The notes under the pieces were generated by a model. That model made no database searches. It was not told where the DNA came from and saw only the letters and a list, made by a program, of their open reading frames with translations. A stretch of DNA of 13,692 nucleotides, from positions 1-13,692 of the forward strand of contig JAQDPW010000034.1 in assembly GCA_027659245.1 (NCBI GenBank). Direction: 5' to 3'. This DNA comes from Streptococcaceae bacterium AM104-57 (GTDB lineage Bacteria > Bacillota > Bacilli > Lactobacillales > Streptococcaceae). A program made the translations under genes and the position numbers. Positions 1 to 6,123 of the stretch are shown piece after piece. Positions within the stretch are counted from its first letter, which is position 1. Each line of letters starts with the position of its first letter.

Positions 1-107
1 TATAGCGGATTGAACTTAGAATAGTACGTTACAGATTCTAAAACATCTTTAGAAATTAATTTGATTTTCCTAACCTCTTTGTTCACATCTTATTTCAATC
101 CATTATA
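1..107 (-). repeat. RUP element (repeat unit of pneumococcus), copy 1
   Basis: This 107-bp element has imperfect terminal inverted repeats: it starts TATAGCGGATTGAAC and ends TTTCAATCCATTATA. Its reverse complement aligns without gaps to the element at 1437-1543 and differs at 10 positions by my hand alignment, all transitions. RUPs are non-autonomous elements thought to be mobilised by the IS630-Spn1 transposase; that is established knowledge, and no such transposase lies in this window. The element begins at the first base of the window, so a flanking TA duplication on the left cannot be seen. Confidence 0.88.
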
Positions 108-260
108 AAAGAGGGCAACGATGAACAAGGAGCTGCCTACAAAAAGAAAGACGCAAGCATAGAAGGCCTCAATCGCATCCGATAATACTCGCATCTGGCA
201 AAAACTTGTAAAATAATACTCAATTAGCTGAATTAGGTTTGTAACTATAATTTATTAGAT
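108..260. other. Intergenic, no gene recognised
   Basis: The stretch lies between the RUP and the BOX element. On the plus strand one frame is open from the RUP edge to a TAA at 183-185 and reads like the hydrophilic end of a protein (EGNDEQGAAYKKKDASIEG, then a few residues). It could be a gene remnant cut by the RUP, but it is too short to identify. The remainder is AT-rich with no ORF, promoter or strong hairpin that I can support. Confidence 0.3.
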
Positions 261-414
261 TAATACTCTTCGAAAATCAAATTCAAACCTCGTCAACGTC
301 GCCTTGCCGTATATATGTTACTGACTTCGTCAGTTCTATCTACAACCTCAAAGCAGTGCTTTGAGCAACCTGCGGCTAGTTTCCTAGTTTGCTCTTTGAT
401 TTTCATTGAGTATA
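261..414 (-). repeat. BOX element, boxA-boxB-boxC (1-1-1), complete
   Basis: Read on the minus strand the element runs from TATACTCAATGAAAATC (414 downward) to TTCGAAGAGTATTA (ending at 261). Its length is 154 bp, equal to one 59-bp boxA (about 414-356), one 45-bp boxB (about 355-311) and one 50-bp boxC (about 310-261). The self-complementary boxB core ACTGACGAAGTCAGT is present, as is the CTCAAAGCACTGCTTTGAG hairpin across the A/B junction. BOX elements are dispersed, strongly structured repeats of pneumococcus and relatives, reported to affect expression of neighbouring genes. This copy lies about 200 bp downstream of nagB in the same orientation. Confidence 0.93.
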
Positions 415-614
415 AGACTAATTACTATCCGTTTTTCATACAGGATACTATTCTCGTTTTAAGAAACCTCACCTATTCAACTCACTGACAGCACTCGTTT
501 CTCCACTTAGATTCATAGACTGTCTCCATCTGAAAAATCATTTTCACGCACAAGCACACTCATTTACAGAGAATATAATCACTCGTAATCAATACCCGTC
601 GTTGTCGCGACTAA
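415..614. other. Intergenic between BOX and nagB, unassigned
   Basis: There is no ORF of useful length. On the minus strand, downstream of nagB, I see no classical terminator. A weak hairpin (TATCC/GGATA arms, near 429-452) and a small ORF of about 15 codons (MNLSGETSAVSELNR) are visible but neither is convincing. How nagB transcription ends is not clear from the sequence. Confidence 0.3.
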
Positions 615-1322
615 TTATTTCTCCAGTAAGCTGAGTGCTGCTGCATCTGCGATAATGGTCACATCTGGATGGTTTTGCAGGCTACTTGCTGGAAGGCTTT
701 CTGTCACAGGACCTTCAACAGTTCCAGCGATAGCTTCTGCTTTTGATTTCCCATAAGCAAAGAGAAGGATAGACTTAGCATCCAAAATGTTCTTAATACC
801 CATTGAAATAGCTTGTGTTGGAACATCTTCAATCTTATCAAAGAAACGTGCGTTAGCTTCGATAGTAGACTGGTCAAGCTCTACAAGATGTGTTTGGCTA
901 TCAAATGGAGTTCCTGGCTCGTTAAATCCAATGTGTCCATTGCGACCAATTCCCAAGATTTGTAGGTCAACTGGATGGTCAGCTAAAATTTGATTGTAGC
1001 GTTCCACTTCTGCTTCTGCATTATCCTTATCACCACGTGGCAAGAAGCTTTCTTTGAATGGTTTCTTGTTAAATAGATTTTCTTGCATGAAGTAACGGTA
1101 TGATTGAGGATTGTCCCCATCAAGACCGACATACTCATCTAAGTTCACACTTGTAAGATTTGAAAAATCAAGATCGCTTTTAACGATTTCTTGGTAAAAT
1201 TCCAAAGGGCTACTTCCTGTTGCAAGACCCAAGGTTTGCGCACCATTTTCCAACTTTTCTTTCAGGATGTCAAAAGCAACTTTTCCACCTTCAATTGGAT
1301 TTTCCACTTTAATAACTTTCAT
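615..1322 (-). CDS. nagB: Glucosamine-6-phosphate deaminase
   Basis: Converts glucosamine-6-phosphate to fructose-6-phosphate plus ammonia in the cytosol, the step that feeds amino sugars into glycolysis. The 235-aa product has the full length of the short, Bacillus-type NagB family. Visible motifs are the phosphate-binding LATGSSPL (33-40), NLDEYVGL with the likely catalytic base Asp62, and [14 protein letters not shown] (124-137) with Asn128, His130 and Glu135, as in B. subtilis NagB. The ATG is preceded by a strong ribosome site (GGAGGTT, 7-8 nt upstream). It is a single gene with its own promoter and a NagR-type operator, so induction by N-acetylglucosamine or glucosamine is expected. It is bracketed by RUP elements in opposite orientation. 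Confidence 0.97.
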   Translation of the reverse strand: MKVIKVENPIEGGKVAFDILKEKLENGAQTLGLATGSSPLEFYQEIVKSDLDFSNLTSVNLDEYVGLDGDNPQSYRYFMQENLFNKKPFKESFLPRGDKDNAEAEVERYNQILADHPVDLQILGIGRNGHIGFNEPGTPFDSQTHLVELDQSTIEANARFFDKIEDVPTQAISMGIKNILDAKSILLFAYGKSKAEAIAGTVEGPVTESLPASSLQNHPDVTIIADAAALSLLEK

Positions 1323-1348
1323 TTTATAACCTCCGTTTTCTTTATTTT

Positions 1349-1377
1349 ATTATATGGTATAGACCAATTTTTGTCAA
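1349..1377 (-). promoter_or_regulatory. nagB sigma-A promoter
   Basis: On the minus strand there is a perfect TTGACA (-35, 1377-1372), a 17-bp spacer and a perfect TATAAT (-10, 1354-1349). Such a consensus promoter normally needs a repressor, and an operator lies in the spacer. A cre-like sequence (TGAAAACGGTTTGT, 1379-1392) sits just upstream of the -35 box and matches the CcpA site consensus only in part. Confidence 0.9.
1354..1368 (-). promoter_or_regulatory. Putative NagR operator in the nagB promoter spacer
   Basis: The minus strand reads ATTGGTCTATACCAT between the -35 and -10 boxes, an imperfect palindrome (TGGTcTAtACCA). It agrees with the GntR-family NagR/DasR type site (TGGTCTAGACCA-like) and with the site I recall as reported for pneumococcal nagA and nagB. 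Its position would block RNA polymerase binding, implying repression relieved by amino-sugar phosphates. nagR itself is not in the window. Confidence 0.8.
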
Positions 1378-1436
1378 GTGAAAACGGTTTGTTTTTTTGT
1401 AAAAAGATATGAATATAGTAAATATTACTTAAAATG

Positions 1437-1543
1437 TATAGTGGATTGAAATAAGATATGAACAAAGAGGTTAGGAAAGTCAAATTGATTTCTAAAAATG
1501 TTTTAGAATTTATAGCGTACTATTCTAGGTTCAATCCACTATA
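1437..1543 (+). repeat. RUP element, copy 2 (intact)
   Basis: The element is 107 bp long with near-perfect 14-bp ends: TATAGTGGATTGAA at the left and TTCAATCCACTATA at the right. It is the best-preserved RUP of the three and lies about 60 bp upstream of the nagB -35 box, inverted relative to copy 1. It does not overlap the recognised promoter. Confidence 0.92.
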
Positions 1544-1577
1544 TACTGAAAGATATTATAACCGCCAATTTATATAC

Positions 1578-1684
1578 TATAGTAGAATGAAATAAAAACC
1601 GAACAAATTGATTGCGTAATTCAAACCAATTTCTAGCAATGTTTTAGAAAAAAATAGTGTACTATTCCAACCTCAAAGGTAAAC
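1578..1684 (+). repeat. RUP element, copy 3 (decayed)
   Basis: It begins TATAGTAGAATGAAATAA and keeps the internal landmarks (CAATTTCTAGCAATGTTTTAG, GTACTATTCCA). The right inverted repeat has decayed: after GTACTATTCC the sequence reads AACCTCAAAGG instead of the expected ATTCACTATA-like end. The right boundary is set from the 107-bp family length only. It lies 34 bp after copy 2 in the same orientation and is clearly more diverged. Confidence 0.75.
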
Positions 1685-1692
1685 TGCATCCC

Positions 1693-1716
1693 AAAAATCA
1701 GACAGAAAAACTCTGA
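1693..1716 (-). terminator. Weak candidate terminator after the GDSL esterase gene
   Basis: On the minus strand, 17 nt after the stop, TCAGA and TCTGA form a 5-bp stem with a 9-nt loop, followed by TTTTT. The stem is short and AT-rich, so termination here is a guess. Confidence 0.3.
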
Positions 1717-1732
1717 ATCATCCATACTGTTG

Positions 1733-2368
1733 CTAAAAAAGATAGTCTTTTAACACATTTGAAAGAACCTGATAACCAGCAACACTTAGGTGTAGACCAT
1801 CGGTTGTGTAGGTAGGTTTTAATTGTCCAGCTTCATCTAGCAAGCTATCAAATACTGGGACATATTCAACCTGCATATAGGCTGAAGCTAAGTCTTGATA
1901 AGCTTGATTCCACATCTTGATTTTCTCATTGGTACGGATATAAACTGTCTGCTGATACTCTGTACCTTCATTAACTGGTAAAATAGAAAGAAGCTTGATT
2001 TGGGTAAGCGGAAAATCACGCGCAATTGACTGGATCACTGCTTCGAGGTTATGCAAGGTCTGCTCCAACTCTACTTCCTTACCAATATCATTTGTCCCAA
2101 TCAAAAGAACAATCTGATCAACAGCACCACCGTAGAGATGGGCGTCCAGATTATCAAGTAAAAGCCCTGTCTGGTAACCCCTGATGCCTCGATTGACCAT
2201 GATCTTTGAAGGTCCTAGTAGCTCCTGCAAGGGATAATATTCGATGATAGAATCACCAATAAAAATGATATCTGGATCCAATAGGGAGATTTGATTGAGT
2301 TCACGATACTTGTTTTGGATTTTTTCTTGCTCTTTTAGGAGCCACGTTTCTAACAACTGCACTGCCAT
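1733..2368 (-). CDS. GDSL/SGNH-family esterase (PAF-acetylhydrolase-like)
   Basis: A 211-aa SGNH hydrolase without signal peptide, so probably cytosolic. Block I is IIFIGDSI with nucleophile Ser40; block II has NRGIRGYQT (Asn59, Gly61 or Gly64); block III is LLIGTNDIG with Asn93; block V is DGLHLSVAGY with Asp190 and His193. All four SGNH residues are present, so it should be an active esterase or acylhydrolase. The substrate cannot be read from the sequence; relatives are often named platelet-activating-factor acetylhydrolase-like. The ATG follows AAGGAGAATGAA, and the stop of the upstream HAD gene is one base before the start (TGA-A-ATG), so the two are translationally coupled and it is the last gene of the capA-HAD-GDSL operon. 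Confidence 0.9.
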   Translation of the reverse strand: MAVQLLETWLLKEQEKIQNKYRELNQISLLDPDIIFIGDSIIEYYPLQELLGPSKIMVNRGIRGYQTGLLLDNLDAHLYGGAVDQIVLLIGTNDIGKEVELEQTLHNLEAVIQSIARDFPLTQIKLLSILPVNEGTEYQQTVYIRTNEKIKMWNQAYQDLASAYMQVEYVPVFDSLLDEAGQLKPTYTTDGLHLSVAGYQVLSNVLKDYLF

Positions 2369-2369
2369 T

Positions 2370-3197
2370 TCATTCTCCTTTTTCTAGCCAGTCTTCCAAA
2401 ACCTGATAAACTCCTGCCTGACTATTGGATGGAGCAAAGTCAGTTGCTACTGCTTTGGCCTTGTCGTCGGCATTTTCCATGGCATAGGCAATTCCAGCTA
2501 ATTGAAGCATTTCTACATCATTTTCACTATCACCAAAAGCCATGATTTGTTCTGGTTTTAAATTCCAGCGTTTGAGCAATTCCTCTAAGCCCCAAGCCTT
2601 ATGAATCCCAGACTGAAGAATATCGATACAGCCATAACCACTTGAGACAGCCTGAACATGACCATTAAAGAGCTGATTGATTTCCTCTAAAACTGAGTCA
2701 GAGCGCTCCTCACCGACTACCAAGCTCATTTTTAACACTCCACCAAAAAGATGAGACTCTAACTCTTCCACAAAATTCATACGCTGATAAAAAAGTTCAA
2801 TCATCTCTGGAGTCATAAAATTTTCAAGTTGAGTAAAGACGGTGCCTTCTTTTACAAAACCACCATTCATACTGGTCACTACAAACTGATCTTGGCATTC
2901 TCGGCCCTTGAAAAATTCTAAAGCCCGATTAACCATGTCATCATCCCAAGTTTGAGCCTGTAAAAGTTGATTGCCTTCAAAAATTCTCGCCCCATTAGCT
3001 ACAATCAAAACTACTCGCTCTGTCAAATGCCCTAGTAATTGTTTCACACGATGAATCTCATTTCCAGTCGCAATGACAAATCGAATTCCCCTTTCTTCTA
3101 GCTGATCAAGAAGCTTCTCCAAACGAGGTAAATCTAATTGACCTTTGGGGTCCAATAAGGTTCCATCCATGTCTGTTGCAATTAATTTTATCGTCAT
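2370..3197 (-). CDS. HAD-superfamily Cof-type sugar-phosphate phosphatase
   Basis: A 275-aa haloacid-dehalogenase phosphatase of the Cof/YidA type (subclass IIB), cytosolic and Mg-dependent. Motif I is IATDMDGTLL (Asp9 nucleophile, Asp11), motif II VIATGN (around 41-46), the motif III lysine lies in GIHKAWGL (Lys200) and motif IV is FGDSENDVEML (221-231). A cap domain of about 100 residues sits between motifs II and III. Substrate is unknown; this family acts on sugar phosphates, flavin precursors or PLP. I chose the ATG at 3197 because AGGAGAC precedes it at ideal spacing and the family begins at this point; an in-frame ATG at 3227 would overlap the end of the upstream gene. It is the middle gene of the operon. 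Confidence 0.92.
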   Translation of the reverse strand: MTIKLIATDMDGTLLDPKGQLDLPRLEKLLDQLEERGIRFVIATGNEIHRVKQLLGHLTERVVLIVANGARIFEGNQLLQAQTWDDDMVNRALEFFKGRECQDQFVVTSMNGGFVKEGTVFTQLENFMTPEMIELFYQRMNFVEELESHLFGGVLKMSLVVGEERSDSVLEEINQLFNGHVQAVSSGYGCIDILQSGIHKAWGLEELLKRWNLKPEQIMAFGDSENDVEMLQLAGIAYAMENADDKAKAVATDFAPSNSQAGVYQVLEDWLEKGE

Positions 3198-3220
3198 CTC
3201 GTCTCCTCTAAGAAATACCA

Positions 3221-4540
3221 CTACCACTTCAAACCTACATGTTCATTCATTTCTTTGTAGGCTATGTCAATTCTTTCCTTGGTTTCCTCATCCAATTTTT
3301 CACGATGAGCCCCACCTTCTATAAAATCTTCCAAGATATAGGTTTGATAAAGAAAAAGTGGATAGCCGTCAGGTGAATAGGTCCCTTTTGGAGTACGGTT
3401 AACCCAAGTTGGATGAGCCGATGCAGTCTCAATAGTTGTCTTGCCTGCTTTCTTCTTTATGGTTACGTCCATGAGGACTCCACGCTCCGTCCACTTGGCA
3501 TTTTCCTCATCCTGCATGGTTTCAATTCGCTGATTTGAGAGGAAATTACCCATAGAATAGATGATGAGTTTTTTATCTCCATCTTTTTCAACTGTTTCAG
3601 CTGGTTCAACAACGTGAGGATGCCCTCCAAAGATAAGGTCAGCTCCCCAGTCAATCATCTTGTGGTAGAGAATCTTTTGTTCTTCAGTTGGTTCTAATTG
3701 ATACTCAATTCCCATTTGCGGCATGACAACGGTTATGTCTGCCTCTTTTTCAGCTCGTTCAATTTCAGCCTTCATCTTATCTTCATTTAAGTCGGACAGG
3801 TAATTATTGTAATCCTCTTTAGAGATATATTCCTCAATACCATTAAAGCCATAAGAATAGGCAAGGAAAGCAATCTTAATCCCATTTACTTCCTTAATCA
3901 CTAAAGGCGCCTTGTCACGCGCTTCATGGGTATATACTCCAATTGGAGTTATGCCTGCCTTTTCGATCGCATCCGCTGTAGAGATAACTCCTTCCAACTG
4001 AGAATCTAAGATGTGATTGTGGGCCAAGTCAAGCACCTGATAACCAGCATCCTTTATAGCATCCATAACCTCTCCTGGAGCATTAAATAAAGGATAGCCT
4101 GCTAGGTAATGGTCCTTACTAATAGTCCCTTCAAAGTCTCCGATGACTAGATCAGCCTTCTTAAACCAAGGTTTGACATAGTCAAAATTTTCATGAAAAT
4201 CATAGCTCCCATCTTCTTTTAGAGCAGTTCTATAAATCGGAATATGATAGAGGAGATCCCCATTTGCCATGATACGCGCACTTGTTTCTTTCTCAGTATC
4301 CTCACTCTTTTCCTGAGCATTGGATTTATGATGTACTACAGTCGAGTCACTACTAGTCAAAGAAATCCCCTGAGCCCCTTCTACTAACAAGGTCGTGACC
4401 ATGGAGAGAGCTACAAAAGCTAACAAGACCACAATAAAAGTGCGATTGTTCCACTGCTTATAGTTCCTGAAAAACCGAACGGAATGTCTAATAGCTTGTA
4501 AAACGGGACCGTTTTTGCTTCTACTACTACGTTGTTCCAT
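3221..4540 (-). CDS. CapA-like (PGA_cap) metallophosphatase-fold membrane-anchored protein
   Basis: A 439-aa protein with a basic N-terminus (1-33), one transmembrane segment (about 34-53), an acidic/polar linker (60-88) and an extracellular CapA/poly-gamma-glutamate-synthesis-type domain (about 89-400). Motifs resemble metallophosphoesterases: MANGD (91-95), GDFEG (134-138), HNH (174-176), GGHPHV (305-310) and MGNF (330-333). At the place where the family usually has a His-x-Gly motif the sequence reads MPQMGIEY (273-280), so one possible metal ligand looks replaced. Type II topology (N-in, C-out) follows from the positive N-terminus. No capBCD partners are present, so a role in polyglutamate capsule is unlikely; a cell-envelope function is inferred. 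It is the first gene of the operon, with GGGAG upstream of the ATG. Confidence 0.88.
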   Translation of the reverse strand: MEQRSSRSKNGPVLQAIRHSVRFFRNYKQWNNRTFIVVLLAFVALSMVTTLLVEGAQGISLTSSDSTVVHHKSNAQEKSEDTEKETSARIMANGDLLYHIPIYRTALKEDGSYDFHENFDYVKPWFKKADLVIGDFEGTISKDHYLAGYPLFNAPGEVMDAIKDAGYQVLDLAHNHILDSQLEGVISTADAIEKAGITPIGVYTHEARDKAPLVIKEVNGIKIAFLAYSYGFNGIEEYISKEDYNNYLSDLNEDKMKAEIERAEKEADITVVMPQMGIEYQLEPTEEQKILYHKMIDWGADLIFGGHPHVVEPAETVEKDGDKKLIIYSMGNFLSNQRIETMQDEENAKWTERGVLMDVTIKKKAGKTTIETASAHPTWVNRTPKGTYSPDGYPLFLYQTYILEDFIEGGAHREKLDEETKERIDIAYKEMNEHVGLKW

Positions 4541-4580
4541 AACTTTTCTCCCATGATTTTAAAGTCTATTTTCTTACTCT

Positions 4581-4589
4581 ATTATACCA
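4581..4589 (-). promoter_or_regulatory. Extended -10 promoter of the capA-like/HAD/GDSL operon
   Basis: The minus strand reads TGGTATAAT, a perfect TATAAT with the TGn extension, about 40 bp before the ATG at 4540. No good -35 box lies 17 bp upstream, as is common for extended -10 promoters in streptococci. Confidence 0.65.
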
Positions 4590-4662
4590 CAGACAAATAG
4601 GTATTTCCTTTTATTATATTATTTTTTAGCAACTTCTGTGACTTTCTTTCTCATCTGTTTTG

Positions 4663-4671
4663 TGTTATCAT
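4663..4671 (+). promoter_or_regulatory. Extended -10 promoter of def
   Basis: TGTTATCAT (TGn plus TATCAT) lies 25 bp before the def ATG. The -35 region (TTTCTT at 4643-4648, 17-bp spacing) is weak. It is divergent from the capA-like operon promoter, with about 75 bp between the two -10 boxes. Confidence 0.5.
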
Positions 4672-4696
4672 GTAAAGTAAGAAAAGGAGAGAGAAC

Positions 4697-5308
4697 ATGT
4701 CTGCTATAGAAAGAATTACCAAAGCTGCTCATTTAATCGATATGAATGATATTATCCGCGAAGGGAACCCAACTCTTCGTGCCGTTGCTGAAGAAGTCAG
4801 CTTCCCCTTGAGTGATCAAGATATCATTCTCGGAGAAAAAATGATGCAATTTTTAAAACACTCACAAGACCCTGTTATGGCTGAAAAATTAGGTCTACGT
4901 GGTGGAGTTGGTCTTGCAGCACCACAATTAGATATCTCAAAACGCATCATTGCCGTATTGGTACCGAATATCACTGAGGAAGGGGAAACTCCACAAGAAG
5001 CCTATGATTTACAGGCTGTCATGTACAATCCTAAAATCGTCTCACACTCAGTCCAAGATGCTGCCTTAGGAGAAGGAGAAGGTTGCTTGTCTGTTGACCG
5101 TGCTGTTCCAGGTTATGTTATCCGTCACGCTCGAGTAACTGTCGATTATTTTGATAAAGATGGAGAAAAGCACCGCATCAAACTCAAGGGCTATAACTCA
5201 ATCGTTGTTCAACATGAAATTGACCACTTAAATGGCGTCATGTTCTATGATCGTATCAATGAAAAAGACCCATTTGAAGTTAAAGATGGTTTGCTCATTC
5301 TTGAATAA
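4697..5308 (+). CDS. def: Peptide deformylase, type II (Gram-positive)
   Basis: Removes the formyl group from the N-terminal methionine of nascent proteins at the ribosome, as a metal (usually Fe2+) enzyme. The three family motifs are intact: GVGLAAPQ (70-77), EGCLS with metal ligand Cys130 (128-132), and QHEIDHLNG with ligands His173 and His177 and catalytic Glu174. Length is 203 aa, and the insertion between motifs I and II (about 92-106) is that of the larger type II enzymes of Gram-positive bacteria. The ATG is preceded by AAGGAGA at good spacing. It is followed at once by a terminator, so it is probably monocistronic. Deformylase is the target of actinonin-type inhibitors. Confidence 0.97.
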   Translation: MSAIERITKAAHLIDMNDIIREGNPTLRAVAEEVSFPLSDQDIILGEKMMQFLKHSQDPVMAEKLGLRGGVGLAAPQLDISKRIIAVLVPNITEEGETPQEAYDLQAVMYNPKIVSHSVQDAALGEGEGCLSVDRAVPGYVIRHARVTVDYFDKDGEKHRIKLKGYNSIVVQHEIDHLNGVMFYDRINEKDPFEVKDGLLILE

Positions 5309-5311
5309 AGA

Positions 5312-5336
5312 AAATCCCGTTGCAAGACGGGATTTT
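5312..5336 (+). terminator. Rho-independent terminator of def
   Basis: A perfect 9-bp stem AAATCCCGT / ACGGGATTT with loop TGCAAG is followed by TTGTGTT. It begins three bases after the def stop. The T-run is short (the U-rich side is partly in the stem). The loop and right arm also carry the -35 region of the next gene. Confidence 0.8.
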
Positions 5337-5346
5337 GTGTTATAAT
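5320..5346 (+). promoter_or_regulatory. rlmB promoter embedded in the def terminator
   Basis: A perfect TATAAT at 5341-5346 carries the TGn extension (TGT at 5338-5340). A -35-like TTGCAA (5320-5325) lies in the terminator loop at a short 15-bp spacing, so the extended -10 probably does most of the work. The expected transcription start, about 7 nt downstream, falls on the ATG at 5353, predicting a leaderless mRNA. Confidence 0.65.
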
Positions 5347-5352
5347 GAAGAT

Positions 5353-6081
5353 ATGAAAACAAACGATATTGTCTATGGCGTTCATGCCGTCACAGAAGCT
5401 CTTTTAGCAAATACTGGAAACAAACTCTATCTTCAGGAAGATTTACGAGGAAAGAATGTGGAAAAAGTTAAGGAATTGGCTACTGAAAAGAAAGTATCCA
5501 TTTCTTGGACTTCCAAAAAATCACTTTCTGAGATGACTGAAGGAGCTGTTCACCAAGGTTTTGTCTTGCGCGTTTCTGAATTTGCCTACACTGAACTTGA
5601 GCAACTTCTTGCCAAGACACGCCAGGAAGAAAACCCACTACTACTAATCCTTGATGGTTTAACGGACCCACATAATCTTGGTTCTATCTTGAGAACAGCT
5701 GATGCAACCAACGTTTCAGGTGTCATCATTCCCAAACATCGAGCTGTCGGTGTTACTCCTGTCGTAGCAAAAACAGCAACAGGTGCGATTGAACACGTTC
5801 CAATCGCTCGCGTGACCAATCTCAGCCAAACCTTGGACAAACTCAAGGATGAAGGTTTCTGGACATTTGGTACTGATATGAACGGGACTCCTTGCCATAA
5901 ATGGAACACAAGTGGTAAAGTCGCCCTCATTATCGGCAACGAAGGTAAGGGAATTTCAAGCAACATCAAAAAACAAGTGGACGAGATGATTACCATTCCT
6001 ATGAATGGACACGTACAAAGTCTCAATGCCAGTGTTGCTGCTGCTATCCTCATGTACGAAGTCTTCAGAAATAGACTCTAA
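5353..6081 (+). CDS. rlmB: SpoU/TrmH-family RNA 2'-O-methyltransferase (RlmB-like)
   Basis: A 242-aa SPOUT methyltransferase. An N-terminal RNA-binding substrate domain (about 5-75, YGVHAVTEALLAN start) is followed by the knotted SAM domain with motif 1 NLGSILRTADA (108-118), motif 2 GNEGKGIS (195-202) and motif 3 MNGHVQSLNASVA (217-229). The family methylates ribose 2'-OH; RlmB acts on a 23S rRNA guanosine, but TrmH-group members are hard to tell apart and the exact target is inferred. The reading frame is also open upstream to a TTG at 5320, but that codon lies inside the def terminator stem. Family members start at MKTNDIVYGVHA, so I chose the ATG at 5353. No Shine-Dalgarno precedes it at usable distance (GAAG ends only 2 nt before). 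Confidence 0.88.
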   Translation: MKTNDIVYGVHAVTEALLANTGNKLYLQEDLRGKNVEKVKELATEKKVSISWTSKKSLSEMTEGAVHQGFVLRVSEFAYTELEQLLAKTRQEENPLLLILDGLTDPHNLGSILRTADATNVSGVIIPKHRAVGVTPVVAKTATGAIEHVPIARVTNLSQTLDKLKDEGFWTFGTDMNGTPCHKWNTSGKVALIIGNEGKGISSNIKKQVDEMITIPMNGHVQSLNASVAAAILMYEVFRNRL

Positions 6082-6082
6082 T

Positions 6083-6123
6083 AAAAAGTGAGGTTGGGAC
6101 AAAAGATCCCGACCTCACTTTTT
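6083..6123. terminator. Strong bidirectional terminator between rlmB and trxB
   Basis: A 17-bp stem with one G-T pair (arms AAAAAGTGAGGTTGGGA at 6083-6099 and TCCCGACCTCACTTTTT at 6107-6123) encloses a 7-nt loop. It has a T-run after the right arm and, on the other strand, after the left arm. It begins two bases after the rlmB stop. As the hairpin just after trxB lacks a T-run, this is probably also the effective trxB terminator. Confidence 0.9.

Noticed and set aside
1..1684. Three repeat copies as a CRISPR array
   Set aside because: The repeats are 107 bp, in mixed orientation, irregularly spaced and have terminal inverted repeats; they are RUPs. No cas gene is present.
3198..3227. Longer HAD phosphatase start at 3227 (ten extra residues)
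   Set aside because: It would overlap the end of the capA-like gene without a ribosome site, while the ATG at 3197 has AGGAGAC and matches the usual family start.
3221..4540. Polyglutamate capsule locus
   Set aside because: Only the CapA-like protein is present; the ligase and export partners are absent and the neighbours are a phosphatase and an esterase.
5320..5352. Upstream TTG start for rlmB giving 11 extra residues
   Set aside because: The codons are inside the def terminator and across the -10 box, so they would not be on the transcript from the recognised promoter, and family members begin at the downstream methionine.
5586..6053. 155-codon open frame on the minus strand antisense to rlmB
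   Set aside because: It overlaps a gene with intact SPOUT motifs, has an unnatural composition (many Ser, Leu, Cys and Arg in irregular order) and no ribosome site; it is a shadow of the coding strand.
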